Assembly (NCBI GenBank): GCA_946807835.1
Contig: OX327686.1
Location: 1,860,001 to 1,924,000 of the forward strand
DNA: 64,000 bases
Source: Ailanthus altissimus
Lineage: Eukaryota; Streptophyta; Magnoliopsida; Sapindales; Simaroubaceae
Direction: 5' to 3'
The position numbers were made by a program, and so were the translations under genes. This document shows positions 23,801 to 38,243 of the stretch, in pieces (the first letter of the stretch is position 1; each line of letters starts with the position of its first letter). Below the pieces are notes generated by a model. That model had not been told where the DNA came from. It saw only the letters and a program-made list of their open reading frames with translations, and ran no database searches.

Positions 23801-25523
23801 TGTTCTTACTTTTCATTGCACAAGAAAATGCTTGGTTTTATGGACAGTCATCCAGATGATGGATTTCTTGGCCATTGTAAACTTTCTGATTAGCTATTTT
23901 CTTGATGATTGTAATTGAGTAAGTCTGCATCAGCTGTGAGGTTATTTTTTGCACTTGGTGTAAAGATGCTTCTGAATGCAGCTGGATTGCTAAGTCCCAT
24001 GTACAAAGTTCCTCCCCTTGAATGTGTGTTTCTGAAATGTTCATTGAAGGTTGTCCTCACAAGTACCGATCCATCAGAACTTTGTATCAATGGCATGTCA
24101 TTTTCTCGCCGTCCATCTAGATGGGCAAATGCAGCACTGGTTGTCAATGTCTCGGCAAAGGATTTTGATGCTATGAATTTCCATGGACCTCTTGCAGGTG
24201 TTGAATTTCAGGTAGTCTTTCTTTTTTCACCTTTTAGATTATATTTTCATGTTTGTTATGCATCTTCCATAATATATTTCCCTAATTGCAAGTATAGTCT
24301 ATGATTGTCCAAGGTCTTTGTACTTGAACTAAATTGCGCTATGTACTTCAAAATCAGAGCTAATATTGATTTATGGTCTCTTTATTCATCAGAGGCAATT
24401 TGAGCAAAGTGCAGCCATTATGGGAGGTGGAAATTTCGTGGTTCCTGTGCAGAAAGTTACTGATTTTCTAGAAAATAAGTTATCCGGTAGAAATTTCTAT
24501 TTTCCTTCCAGAGTTATTTTACTTACAAATCTTTATTAACTCACCCTTTTTTGTCAGCCATGGCCCTGCCACCATCAAGTTACCGGTTAGGAGTGAAGGC
24601 AGCAAATCTCCATGAGTTGTTTCCCACTCATATAACAGATGCTTTGAAGCATTCAATCTCAATGTTTGACAATGAGGTATCATTTTTTACTTTTTTTATT
24701 TAAATCGCCGATATCCTCATCTTAGGGCAAACATCTATATGGTCATCTCATTAAGTTTCCTTTTTCCCTGAATTTTGGAACTTTCCAGTTACCAGGATTT
24801 ATATCTGAGGTTGCCCTTCTTCATGGAGTAGAGGTATCTTTTTTTTTCCTTCTTTTTTGTATTTTTCAATTTTTTTAGCAATCAATTATATGGTCATTTA
24901 CATTGAATGGCTTCATTGTCATTGGGATTCACAAAAGTATCTTTTGTTGTCATTCATTAAAATTGAGAAGCATGTATTTTTCTAACTACTTTTGCTAGAT
25001 AGGGATAAGTTTGGTTCTATGGGGTGCTAACTTTCGGCTGCATCTCTCTCTGCTTTTTGCTCTTTGTATTCCATTTGTCTTTGTTTTTCTACCCATAATT
25101 ATAGAAGTTATACAGTTCTTCCAAAAAAGGAGAAAAATAAAATATTCTACACCGCATAGATTCTTGAGGTTGCATCCCATTTATGCTTGTGTTGGCATTA
25201 TTTTGACAGTTGTATATACAAAGATTTTACTTAATTTATATCAACTCCAATTTCAGTAATTTTATATATATTCTCTTTCTGTCTTTCAGACAAGGACCAG
25301 CTCTCCTGTCCAGATTCCCCGCAGTAATGACACTTATGAAAGCATGTCCTTAAAAGGGCTTTACCCAGTTGGCGAAGGAGCAGGCTATGCGGGTGGGATT
25401 GTAAGTGCAGCAGTGGACGGCATGTATGCTGGTTTTGCCGTGGCCAAAAATTTTAATTTATTCCTTGGTGACATAGAATCAGTTTTGGGTAAAGCTCAAG
25501 GTGCTGGATTCGTCAAGTACTAA
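17869..25523 (+). CDS. PDE327: FAD/NAD(P)-binding oxidoreductase, PDE327-like (ortholog of At4g30720), plastid
   Basis: Thirteen exons join in frame to 703 residues: 17869-18201, 18457-18519, 19260-19700, 20658-20729, 21751-21876, 22029-22241, 22874-22921, 23560-23721, 24050-24211, 24393-24486, 24558-24676, 24789-24833, 25290-25523. All introns are GT-AG; exons 10 and 11 share a split codon. Residues 1 to ~60 are Ser/Arg/Pro-rich, as in a plastid transit peptide. The dinucleotide-binding motif GSGPSG is at 225-230 with the acidic residue E248 about 20 further on. FGEGGAGTWSDGKL spans the exon 3/4 junction, CMCPGG is at 480-485 and PVGEGAGYAGGI at about 652-663, all typical of the bacterial Cbei_0202-like flavoprotein family. 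Arabidopsis pde327 mutants are described as pigment-defective (from memory). The substrate is unknown to me. Confidence 0.92.
20205..20374. repeat. crossed two-block inverted repeat in oxidoreductase intron 3
   Basis: Block A (20205-20222, GCTGTTTCGCTTCACTAT) has a perfect 18-base inverted copy at 20328-20345. Block B (20223-20244) has an inverted copy at 20353-20374 matching 21 of 22 bases. The order is A-B ... A'-B', not A-B ... B'-A', so both pairs cannot form one simple stem. A 12-base direct repeat CCTTCCAAATAG occurs at 20298 and 20320 in the spacer. Confidence 0.95.
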
Positions 25524-26135
25524 ACCAAGTAATAAACTGTTCTATTTATTGAATACAAATCTGATTGTCAGCTCATGGTTCACGCAACCAAGCAGTAAAA
25601 TGGCAGGGCTGCTGACAAGCCCTCCAACCAAGTAAATTTCATCACCCTTCTTTTGTCCCTTTTTTTCTTTTTGGTTTCCTAAATCAAGTCATGACACAAA
25701 TAACTTCGACATATTAAGTCATATCCTCGTTATTATGTTTTTGCAGCTTAGTAAGATTTTCCTTCTGATGGCACGTCATGGTTGGAAGCGTCAAAACACG
25801 TCATTCCGCCAATTGCTTGGTGTGTCTTTTTTCACAACAATAATGAACAGATTTGTCTCTAATATTTGCCTGAGGGTTCTGTTTCTGAAGAGGATCCAGA
25901 TTTCAGTAACGGAAGAGCATGTAGAAGCCTGAAGCTTGTATGCAAAAAGCTGATACTTGAATCAAAAGCTAACTTCTACAGGAAACTTGTAAAATTCCGG
26001 GCTCATCACGGTTTATGCATTCAGAAGAGGTAATCATCTGTAATCCTGTACCACAAAAAACTTGTACGGCATGCCCTTTAGTGAGAAATGTAGAATCATC
26101 ATTGTCAGCAACATACAATGGAAATTGCAATTTTA

Positions 26136-26173
<38 letters not shown>

Positions 26174-26350
26174 GTAGTCAGGAAAAATGTTTTAAATGTT
26201 TGTGAGAATCCAATATAAATCTGATAAGTGAGATGCCGGCATTTCACTATAACTTCCTTTATATGAAGAGTTTTGAGTTCGGTATTTAATGTCTTGCAAG
26301 TATTTGTAATTCATCTCGACTTTGTTGAGTATATTTTTTATAATTTTCTT
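25524..26350 (+). other. 3' UTR and downstream flank of PDE327-like gene
   Basis: A possible 3'-UTR intron runs from a GTAAAT donor near 25630 to an acceptor TTTTTGCAG near 25746; this is weak evidence. A (TA)n microsatellite sits at about 26139-26168. No further gene. Confidence 0.4.
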
Positions 26351-29300
26351 TTTCAATATATGAAATATAACTCAAACTCATCCCCTGATAATTAAGTGAT
26401 GTACGAATTTCATATTTCTTGTATCATTTCAAAAAAAAAAATTACCTTGTGATCTGTAGATGGGTACGATTACAATATTGGTGTTGCATGACTGAGTTTC
26501 TAACAGAAATATTGATAGAATGTGAAGACTATAAGATATTCAGGCTGTCTCTCAATAGACTCAACTCAGTGTGCATTTGGATGATCTTTTTGACACAATT
26601 ATTAGTATTAGAATTGGGTAGTGTTAAGACTTACATAATTGGGTTATAAAATTTGTATTTCAAATTGATCGCTGATTACTACTCATGGGATAGTTGTTTA
26701 TTTTTTTAATTCTCTTTAATATGATAGTTATATAATATTTATTAACATGGGACAAATTAAATGTTGTCAATTAAAATATAAATTTTATATATATTGTAAC
26801 ATTACAAAGTTGTCGTTATATGGTTGTAGATCTACATTTACAAAATTTACTTGAATTACAATAATCACAAATGAATTGTCAACTTTCATTGTTTGATTGT
26901 ATACATAAACATTTAAAAGAATAATAATAATAATAATGTTAAATTTATAAAGTTGAGAAATGAAACTTATATTTCAATTTATGTGTATTGATATTATATA
27001 ATTATCACGTTATCAAAGATTAAAAAAATAATGATTATCTGATAAAATAATAATAATTATTTGATAAGTGATAATTATTGATTGTTGATGTATAAATTAA
27101 AAATAAAAATTTATATTTCAACTTAGTAAAAAATTGCAACGAATTTTTAACTATTGACCAATTTATATATTTTTAAAAGAATATTGATCGATCTAACTAA
27201 CAAGGTGAAGGATTTCATTGACAACAAAAAAAAAAAAGTGACTTTGTCCAATGAAATTTCTAGCACAAACACTTTATAACTGCCGCTAGAAGTGAGGACA
27301 ATGTGGAGATTTTTCTCCTCTCTCTCTCTATAGAAAAGCTTTAAAAGTTTCACCTTCTCAATCCATCGGAGAGAAATCTCCTTGCTCTATCTCTCTCTAA
27401 TGAAAAATAGATCTTTTTATCTTTTATTTTTTTTCGTTCTCTCTTTTGTTATAAAATAAATTTTTACTTAAATTTATATCTATGATAATTTTTATCCATA
27501 TAAATTTAACTCTATAGTGGTTTTTAGTATTTTTAATTTCTTCCCATCTAGATTTTGTATATTTATGTTAGTTCTCTTCCATCTAAATCTTTGTGATCTT
27601 GAATGAATTTGGGTGTTCATCATTCTAAACATATCAAGTTACAAAGGTTCAATTTTTATAATAAATCTACTTTGAACTTGAAGTTTGGATATGTACAATA
27701 TAATGAGAAAGATATTCTTGAAGGAATATCTCTTTTACACAAAAGTATGCTCTCTTGCTTCAGTTTGATTATTATATCTTTTTCAATGCTTATTGCTGTA
27801 TAAAATTTAGTAGTAAAAAGTTGGTTAATAAATTTATAAGATTTTGATTATAATCTTATATAATCAATGCTCTTTTGTATAAGATTATATCTGGTTAATA
27901 TATCTTTTTCAATGCTCTCTTGTATCCAACTTTTTATGAAGTATCTGGTTATAAGATTTTGATTTCGTTAATAAATTTATGTTTAAAAAAAAAAAAAAGA
28001 AGTGAGGGCAATATGTTAAATAAATTCTCATTATTTATTTCATAAAATGATATTTCACATTATATAGTTATTACATTTAATTAAAAATAATAATTATTAC
28101 ACTTGCCAATATAATTTAGTAGTAAAAAGTTGTCAATTTACCTCCTTGTTCAACTTTGAGAGAGATAAAAATATTGATTAATTGATTTTTTTAATTGAAA
28201 AAAAATATTATTATTTAAAACTTCATAATTAAACATGCTATAATTATTATTATTTTTAAACAGAAAAATTAATAATGAGTGATCTACTTAGAAGTGTATC
28301 AATTCTACAATAATTAAACTCTTTAATTAACAACTCCACATATCAATTTGATGGCATTATAACCTTCAACAACAACACACATTATTAGCTGTTAAAAGCC
28401 TTTTTTTGTGTTAGTAGCACTTCACACATTAATAATATCCCAAAAAAAAGTGCTTTTTGACAAGTAAAATGTCATTGTCTCTCTCACTTTAGCTAAGCTG
28501 ATTAATTTGATCAACTTTTTTCAGAAGCAAATTCTTCCAAAATATATATTTTTTTTTAAATAAAAAATCCTCTGGTCATTGCCTCATATGCAGACACCAA
28601 GATTCAGTCTTCAGAATATTTGTCTCTCAGAAATTAAGCAGAAGCAGAAGCATAAGCTTTTTTTTTTTTTTGGCTTCTGCTCTTCAAAAAGAATCCTAAG
28701 CATAGATAATTATACAAAAACCAAACAAAAAAATGAGTCGGTGGCAGATTGGGATAGAAATCAAATTAAATACTTATATTAAATTTAAAAAAATATGTAT
28801 GTGTTCATATAATTTAACTTGAAAGTTCAAATAAATTATAATGCAAATAAGCATTTTCCTTTTTTTTGGGACTATTTATTTTTTGGTTAATTTCTCCAAA
28901 AATGATGAGTGCCCACATTTGTAAAATTGCTTGTTAGGGCAGCAATAAAACATGCAAAAGCATGGCATATGCAAAGGGGGCTTGATTGATTTATCAATTA
29001 TCATCATTGTTGTGCTTTAATTACAAAGCACATGAGTGCCCATCATTTGGTCTTAAGAGTTTCTTTATTATTATTATTATTATGAAATGAAGATTGGTTG
29101 ATATGTGTCTTTATTGATATATGAATTTGTTTATTTATTTATTATTTCATTATTCATAAGCATTTGTCCTCTTTTTTGCTTTTTTAAGATTTTTTTTTTT
29201 GGGTGTCCAAATCATTAAAAGATGAATGATTTAAGTTTTGATTTTAAAAGGTGTTATTAATTAAAAGAAAAAAAAAATTGTTTTCATTTAGTAATAATAC

Positions 29301-32300
29301 TTTCCACAAATTAAAGTATTTGGGACATCACGTGACAACCTAATTATTAGTAAATTAAGAAAATACTTTTGGCAATTGGATTACCAAATTAGTGGTAAAC
29401 CATTCATTTATTTATTTACAATACTAGGTGAAATGAGATGATAAGTGGCTTAATGTAGTGATATTGATTTATTTACTTATTGAATAATTAATTGAACTAG
29501 TTTAAAATTAAATAAATTATCAATTGAGGTGTATCTCATAGAAGTATGATATGGAATACATTTTAATTTTGCAATAATATTTCATAAAAACATTTGAAAG
29601 CATGTCTTTTGAAAAAAGAAAAAACAAAAATAAAATTGCAATGAAAGACATTTTGATTCATGGATAAAGAACAATCTTTAATTTAATTGCTCTTAACAAA
29701 CATCATGATTCATTGATTCTTTTTTTATAAAAAAACCCAAAAAAAATAAATAAAGCAAATTCCATTTCAAATATTATTTTGAATCAATCAAAGTTGAGAA
29801 CATTTATTGCCAAGAGGATAGCTTTTGGATCATTCTTCATGATTATATGGAATAAGCTAAAATGTTCTAATAATTTTTTTTTAAAAAAGAATGAGATTTT
29901 ATTGATTAAGGAAATTAATTAAAATATAATGACTCAGCAGTCGTAGCATAGAATGTAATCACACCATATCAACATTATTACAAATATTATATTTAATCAA
30001 AAAATAAGTCATAATATTTTCGCTACATCTAATGTAAGAATAAGAAATATTTTTCATAACATTAAGTTGATGAATATAAATTTAAGAATATCACCTTCAA
30101 CTATTAAACAAGACTGCTTATTTAAAGCTCGAATAATATTGAGACAATCAAATTCAATAATATGCAAAAAGAGCAATTATTTGCTCTTTGAGTTTTGTAT
30201 TTTGTGCAAGTTTGGCCACTATATAACAAATATTAATAAGTATACTTATAATTATTATATATATTTAAAATACTCACATTCATACAAATTGACCAAAACC
30301 CAATATCAACATGTTGAAGGGCACATGGAAACAAGAGAAGTTGATCAAAATTTTAATTATTTTGGAACAAAATAAAAATCTTGAGACAATCCAAAATCTA
30401 AAAAGTATTAATATAATAAGATAAAATTTATATTTATATATATAGTAGGGCCAAAAAGATGGCAAAAAGGACCACAAAGTTAAGTTGAAAGTTACATATC
30501 ATATGATATGTCTCATTCATGTAATGTGGAAAACAATTTGGGGGAAAAGGAAATTGAATTTGAAAATTTTGAAACCCTAAAATCAATCATGATTCAAAGC
30601 AAATTCTTGCCTTGATCTTGTTAATGATTAAATGGTCAAATTTTGGAATCATTTTCTTAAAAATATTTAATGCATCAAACAATTGGGTGTTTATTTTTGA
30701 TTGAATTAATGTTTTGGTATATATTGAATTTAAGGGGAAATTGTTTTTTTTAGTCAAAGTAACATAAAAAATTCTTAATTTTTCATTCATTTTAAATTTA
30801 AATAAAATTACATTTACGAAGTTTGTATCTTAAATATTAAATATACAAATTATACGATGATATATTAAAACTATCATATCCTTTATTTTATCATCCAAAC
30901 AAACACGTGATATTATTTTATTAACATATTTGATAAATATAATAATATAAAATTAAATTATATATTAAATATCACATTAATTAAGATATAAATATTAAAA
31001 ATATAAACTCCAAATGAGTTTTGAATTAGGGATGGTGGTTTAAGAGCCTTTTTTTTTTTTGGCCCAATTTTTATATATTTATTTATTTTATAATCATAGG
31101 CTTTGCATTGAAGGCTTCTTTCTCTAATCATATTTGTGGAGCCATGGAAGGCGAGTTAAATGGGCCTTTTGCCTTTCGGCCTAAAACGGTGGTCCTCCAA
31201 TAATATGTGTATAAAAGCCATCATCATCATCATGCCGAAAGGTAGAACAACACCATCACCTTCTTCAATAATAATAATAATTTTTTTAAAAAAATAATAA
31301 TAATTACAACAACAAATTCTTGTCATTAATTCTTTCACCAATTGTTAACAATATATGAGATGCATTATCCAATCTATTAAGGGAATATAACATTGATTAA
31401 GGAAATGAAATTGTTAATAATTTGATACACAATTTTATAAAAAAGTTAACATTTGATTTTAATTTAAAATAATTATCTATCAAAATTAAATATTGACTTT
31501 TTGTAAAGTCGTGCGTCAAAATGTGAACAATTTTATCTACTTGATCAAAATTTTGTACATGACATATACACTTTGAGAAGTTATGCATATTTGCTTTTTA
31601 ATTAAAGGCCAATACTGAATTTTAATTAAAAATATATAGTCAAAAGTGTAATTTTAAACTTCGAAAAAAGAACGTCCACACATGAGAATATATATATATA
31701 TAATGAGGGGTTTAAAAGGTTATTTTTATTATTAAAATATGATTCATAATTTGTGCTAGGGAAAGAAAGTAAAATTCTTTTGTTTTTGTATAAGAATTTT
31801 TATATTTTATCTAATCAATATTTGTTTGTCACATTAGTTTGTATACAAAATTTATATGTCTTCTTATATTTGTAATAACCAAATTATGTAAATTAAGAAT
31901 AAATATAAGAAAATTTGTAGATTCAGTCTATTTCATTTTCTTTCTTTGGGAAAAATAAAAAATAAGGGCAGCTCTTTATTAATAGCCAAAAAGTTCAAGA
32001 TTAAATAGGATGTAATCTCTTTTAAAAATATAATCATCACCAAAATCAAGATTATAATCTTCAACACCATCATTATCATTAATACTAGAATCATTGCCAC
32101 CAACTTCCCCAATAAATAAGATATATATATATATAGTCAATTATTTTTAAAAAATATTTGTATGAATTATTTTTACAAACATTCACACCTTATTATATAT
32201 AAACCTATTTTCACTTAAGCTTTTGTTTTATAAAAAATCAAAACTCATAAAAAAGAAAACTTTATACATTTTTTAATATAAAAGTTTGTAGAAATTAGAT

Positions 32301-32589
32301 CACATATCACATTTTATTCTCAATGTATGAAAACACTATTAAATATTTTTTTATATCACTTGAGGGTCAAGGGTGTGTCTTTTTTTTAAGTAACTTTTTT
32401 TTTAAAAGATTATTCTCATAATTATTAATACAATAAAATTTTAGATTTATCTAATTACAATGCAAGATAGACACATAATTTAAGTTCAAATATATTTATA
32501 CATTTATAATTTTTTATAGAAAAAATATACAAGTCCATGCTTAATGTTCAATTTATAACCCAACCCTTAAATTGAGAGACTAAACTAAT

Positions 32590-33000
32590 CTTCACAGGCA
32601 ACTAGAAGAAATAAACAATATTTCCTCTAAAATTCTAGAGATATTAGACTAGTTGATTAAACTAGTCTGCTAAATAATTTTAAAAAATAAATAATATTCT
32701 CAAATAATTGGATAAATTTTAATCACTCGAACTCAACACTTCGACGATAAATTACATTCCCTTTAAAAGAAGTTATACTATTTGACTAAACTAATAAATT
32801 AGAGGAGAAATAAACAACATTCTCAAATATTTGAAAAAACTTCAATTCGTCTTGAACTTAACATGTTGACAATAAAATAATTGAATTAATTAGTAAACTA
32901 ATATTCCAAACAACTGAAGAAAAAAAAATCCCTTATAAACAATTGAATGGAATTTAATCCGACTCAAATCCAACAGTTAAAGTGTTGGCACTAACTATTA
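32590..33000. repeat. degenerate tandem repeat, about three units
   Basis: Words such as AATAAACAATATTCTCAAAT, then AAACTTCAATT/TTTTAATC, then CAACACTTCGAC/AACATGTTGAC recur around 32685-32750, 32800-32870 and, more decayed, 32905-32985. The units are diverged and the edges are unclear. Confidence 0.45.
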
Positions 33001-34415
33001 ATTTAAATAAGTAATTATGTGATATTTTATATCGCTCGAGTGAATGAAGGCAAATAAAACAAGTTATCAACAATGCATTTTTGAGGTGTAATGAATCATA
33101 TTAATCCGATAAAAGTCATCGTTGTAATGACCTACAATAATTAAATATGCTTGGAGCCGTCTATTCAAATTAATATAACACTCCCAATTTTTTTATTATC
33201 AATCTTTTTTTTATCTTAATTTACATCTTAATTTATAAGCTCATAAAAAAGTATCATCATGAAAGATAATGTTTTTGGTTAATAAAAATGTGAGGTAGGC
33301 TAAGTACTACTATTTTATAATATGATTTAAAAGTCAAATTTAATATTGTTAACAGCTTAAAGCTTATTTCATGGGATAGAAAGAGTATAATCTAAAGTAA
33401 AGACTTAAGAGATATAATTAAATATAAGTTAAGATAATTGACATTCTTAAAAACAAAAGAAAGTAATGTTAAAACTTAGGATGAAACACATTGTGGTGGC
33501 TCCCAAAATTCAACTCTACAGAACATTCTCAAGAACTTTTTGGCCAACTCTTTGACAACTCAAAAGTTTGCTCAGCTTTTTGTGAGCTTTTTTTTTTTTT
33601 TTTAAATTTAATGTTTGGTCAAATAAGTACAAATTTTAAAGTATTAATAGAAGATAAGAAAATTTTCCAATGTCCAAACAAAATTTAGCCACAAGAATGA
33701 ATTTGTCAAGTCAAAAAAATTTGAATTGATCTTCTCCACCACTTTAGCCAATAATAAGTTGCCACTTGCCACATTAGCATTTGCAAATGACTCTTGATTA
33801 ATAAATTATCACTAGTTTTTTATATATTATTTTTGCTTTTATTATAATTTGTCTCCAAGAAACTTCATACAAAAACACAAGTCAAATTTGAGGAGGAAAA
33901 GAAATTTGGGAATAAAAAAAGATTCTTGGGCTGCTAAAAAAAGGCAGTGATATTAATTATATTTCTTTTGATTAGTGTTTTTTAATACATTTGTTTTTCT
34001 TTAGATTAGTTGACAACGTAAATGGTTTACTTTATATAAAATTTAATTTTTTATAATATTTATAATTAAATATATCATCCATTAGATCATATGGAATTAT
34101 GGATTACAACTAATACTGAATTAGACTAAATTAAAATTCTATGAATCCGATATAAATTTTTAGTATAATTTTATTTATATTATCTTTTGCTTTATTTTTA
34201 AGGCTTAATCAACTTATGATAACATCCACCCAATTATTTCACATATAATTTCTATTTCTTTATTTATTTTTTCTTATATTTTACTCAAATACTTATTTAT
34301 ATTGTTTTCTAGTTTACAAGTGATTGCTGTTTATTTATTTATTTTTGAACAATAATATTAGACAACTCTTAAGGTTGTAATTAAATAATATTTTTAAATA
34401 TGACTTTGTAGTTTT

Positions 34416-34443
34416 TGTTGTTGTTGTTGTTGTTATTATTATG

Positions 34444-34475
<32 letters not shown>
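34416..34475 (+). repeat. (GTT)n microsatellite
   Basis: About 60 bp of GTT repeats with one interruption (ATTATTATGATT) in the middle. Confidence 0.95.
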
Positions 34476-34483
34476 GGGGTAAA

Positions 34484-34817
34484 TTATGGGTTAATTAAAA
34501 GAGTTGGCCACAAAGAGATCAATTGCTTACAAATCAAGAAGTGAATTCTAAATTTAATTCTCCTCTTTTGATAGAGACATGATTTATGCTAATTTCTTGT
34601 TCAATTTGGCCTTTTGAGTCAAAAATGGTAGTCATATTTATTTTACATAATTATGGATTAAGTAAAAGACTTGGCAACAAAGAGATCAATTGCTTACAAA
34701 TCAAGAAGTGAATTCTAAATTTAATTCCCTTATTTTGATAGAGACATATGATTTATGCTAATTTCTTGTTCAATTTGGCCTTTTTGGTTCAAAAATGGTG
34801 GTCATTTTTATTTTACA
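34484..34817 (+). repeat. 167-bp tandem duplication
   Basis: Two units, 34484-34650 and 34651-34817, share long exact words (AAAGAGATCAATTGCTTACA, GAAGTGAATTCTAAATTTAA, TTTCTTGTTCAATTTGGCCT). They differ by scattered substitutions and small indels. Noncoding. Confidence 0.9.
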
Positions 34818-37800
34818 TGATAAAAGTTAACCAATCAAATGAGCTATAAGTATTTTTCTTTTTCTTTCTTTCCCCCTTTATAGGTCAATGTTGGTAAGAC
34901 TTTTTTTTCACAAAGAAATTTGTTTAGTCCTTGAAGTTATTGCCACATAAATTCTAAGCTTAATCTTTGCCCATTGGCATTGTGATTTAAAAAAAAAAAA
35001 AATTTATCTAAATTAAATTTAATTGAGACAATAAAGAATCAATTTAGTGTGGTTAACCATTGTCAATACTTTAATTGTTAAGGTGTTGGGTTAAGCCATG
35101 TTAAAATTCATTCTATTATTAAATAAATTGTTTATTTTCTTTCAATCGTGGAAATTGCAATAAAATTTTTTAGAATGATAAAAAAATTAAAATATAACCA
35201 TTTAATCTCATCAAACATTTTTTTTTCATATTGTTTTAACTTTAATTTTATATGATTAAGAAGCAAAGTCCATTCCGTCTCACGTAAATCATATCCTAAT
35301 ATGATTATATGAACATATGACTTAATTAGAAAGAGTTATAACTTGACGTTTCATGAGAATTAAATATTTTATGTTTAATTATACATGATATTATGACATT
35401 AATCTATCTTAATATAAACTTTTACATCATTTGTGAAACTCAAGTGTTACTAAAAAATAAATCATTTACTTGTATTAATAATAAAGTTAATTTTCAATTA
35501 AATTGTTTTGTTGAACCCTTTACATCATGGTTTAATTTCCATTATACATTTACAATTTAATGTATTAATATCAAATAATTAATGGTCCTATTGCAATTTA
35601 TAATTAGTATCAAAGTTTTTAATATTTTTAGGTGTTGATTTAATGCCTTTTTTCAATTCTTGTAGATACAAAACTTTATAGTTTTAAAAAAATAATTAAC
35701 CCATTGACTATATCTAGCAATTATATTTCTTGATTTTATGATCTTTTTTTATAACTCGTGAAAGAAAAAAGATAACAATAGGATAATTAACACTTTAAAA
35801 AAATAAAAAAATCAAAGCTAGTTTAATACTTTAAAATACAAACTCTCTAAATAACATTTTTTTCAATGTGGAAATAATTTAGAGTGTTATAATTTTCACT
35901 CTCTCTTTAATATATACTCTTGATTATTTTTACGGTGGCTATATTAGTTAAGTTTTTAGATAAGAGTAGTTTGTATGTTTAATATTTTTATTACAAGTTA
36001 TTTTTTTAGTGATTTTATAATGTGAATTTGAAATATATTACCAAGTTTTCTTTTTAAATTATATAATAATTATATAACATTGTGTAGCTTAAATTGTATT
36101 TTCAAAGTTACATATTGTTGGTTCACCAAGAAGATCCATCACAAGGTACGACCTAATTATATGTGAATTCTATAAGTATTTTTTAATTTGCAAATAATTT
36201 TACAACTTAACACAAAGAGAGTCTATAAAAATGAAGGCTAAACAATAAAAAAGACATTCTAAAAATTTAGAAGATCTAAATAATCTCTCACCTCTTGATT
36301 GAACTCTTCTCTTTATTTATTTATTTATTTTGAAAAAACCCTAAGACTCTGTTACAATGATGGCATCTATAATAGTTCTTGCTCTTGTATTAATTATTGT
36401 TGTAACAAAGTTATGAATTTGAGTAAGTTTATTAAATTTAATAAAATGAACGTAGATTTATCTTAAATTTGAACAATTATAATTCTCTTTTTCTTTTTTG
36501 ATAGTTTGTTTTCTTTCAATTTTACTCGAATTATTTTATCAAAACCCAAACTTTATTCTTAAAAATAAAATCTAACTCGTTAGTTTAAGATAATCTAAAA
36601 TATTAGATTAACACGTACATTTACACTTAATATATATATATATATTTGTTGTGATCCAAATGAATATGAATATTTTCGGTTGTTAGAATGTAAATTAAAA
36701 TGCTTTATCTTGAGCAAGATTGATTATTTCCAAAATTGAAGTTTGATGTATTCAAAATCAAAGATTTTGAGGCCTTAATGATCCAAACTATAGTCTTAAT
36801 GTTTAAGAAAACAAACAAACAAATAAATAAATAAATAAAAGATTAAGAACAAAAAAGAAATAAATAAAGAGGAGTGAATAAAATAAGATCCACAACAACT
36901 CACAATCACATTCAAAAAAGTTGTACAAACGTGTGAAAAATTGAAAATCTTATTATTCATTCACACGTTTTAATCTCATTGAAAGTAATGTTCTTATTAT
37001 ATTATTTTTTTCAAATGCATAATCTTGTTCAATCATTGATCGTAATATCTTTTTGCATGTAATGTAATCTTTAACCCAAAAAAAAAAAAAATTCCTTTAA
37101 TTGAGAACTTAAAATTCTGAAGACAGTAGATTCTTCTTATTAATATATATAAAAGGGGAAAAATTTAAGAAAAATCAAATTGATTATCGTAATTAAAATT
37201 GAATTAAACTAAATCTTGTCATCATACTCCTTTAATTTCTAAATTATATTTAAAATCTTAAATGGGTTAGTTCTAAGTGAAAAGAGTAAGTGTATATTAA
37301 TACTTACTTATTGGTGTAATACATGATAATTTACATACATGTATGAGTAAGTTAAAAGCAACATTATGCTTTAAAAAAAAGTTAAATCAATAACTAATAA
37401 TTTTATTATTAAAATAATTTAAAATTACTTATACAAAATTCATAGTTCTAAAATAATTAGTTTATTTTTAACTAATTAAAACATTTTATTAAACAGATGC
37501 AAAGATTTTTATAAAATCTCAAACTAATAATCTTTGTCCATATTTCGATCAAATATCAAAGTTTTGTATTATTAATTTTTATTTATTATGATATGACATG
37601 TGTGATTTGGACTCAAATCTTGCTCATATTAAAATGTTGGAGAGATTTGACTTGAATTAAGATTTTTTAACATTTTTTTAATTGTTTATGTATAATGAAT
37701 ACTTATTTTATAATTATTTTTTTACAGAAAATTATCATTTTTTTAAATTTAAAAGATTACTTTTAATTGGCATAATGAGTTTGACATTATTAACTAACCA

Positions 37801-37957
37801 TTTCAACATTTAAAGAGAAAATTAATTAACTTTTCACTAAATAAAAATTAAGAGACAAAATTTTAAAAAACTTAATATATTTAATTTTTCCAAAAAAATA
37901 AGTTTATGTATTTAATTTATTAATTAATTATATAATTAAAAAAATTGGTGGCGCGAA

Positions 37958-38060
37958 GCAACGTTCATAGTTTTTTTTTTTTTTGATAAACGCAACGTTC
38001 ATAGTTTTTGACTCCCTCTTTTCTGGAACTGAATAACCTTTTTTTCTTTCTCGGATTTCA
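37958..38060 (+). promoter_or_regulatory. upstream region of AUG8 with a 34-bp repeat
   Basis: GCAACGTTCATAGTTTTT occurs at 37958 and 37992, separated by a poly-T tract. A CT-rich leader (CTCTCTCTCTCCCCCTCTCG, near 38084) follows, so the transcription start probably lies near 38000-38060. The repeat may be incidental. Confidence 0.4.
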
Positions 38061-38243
38061 TCCAGTCAAATTCGTTCACTCATTCTCTCTCTCTCCCCCT
38101 CTCGTCGGAATATTCTATCGAATCGCCGCTACGCTCCCGCCATCTCTCCGTCTCTCTCCGCTGAACCTTCTTTTATTTTCGAGGAATTTGAAAAAAACAA
38201 AGGATTTGATTCATTGGTGGATTTGAGGTTCTGCTGATTTGTT

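Larger units (their letters stand above)
26351..37950. other. 11.6-kb AT-rich gene desert
   Basis: No frame here has a recognisable domain, start context or splice structure. It holds microsatellites ((TA)n at 31690-31700, 32120-32135 and 36630-36645; (ATC)n near 31219-31234), local duplications listed separately, and many homopolymers. Loose direct repeats occur around 27780-27980 (AGTAAAAAGTTGG and TTATAAGATTTTGATT words repeated). Old transposon remnants are likely but none has clear ends. Confidence 0.6.
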
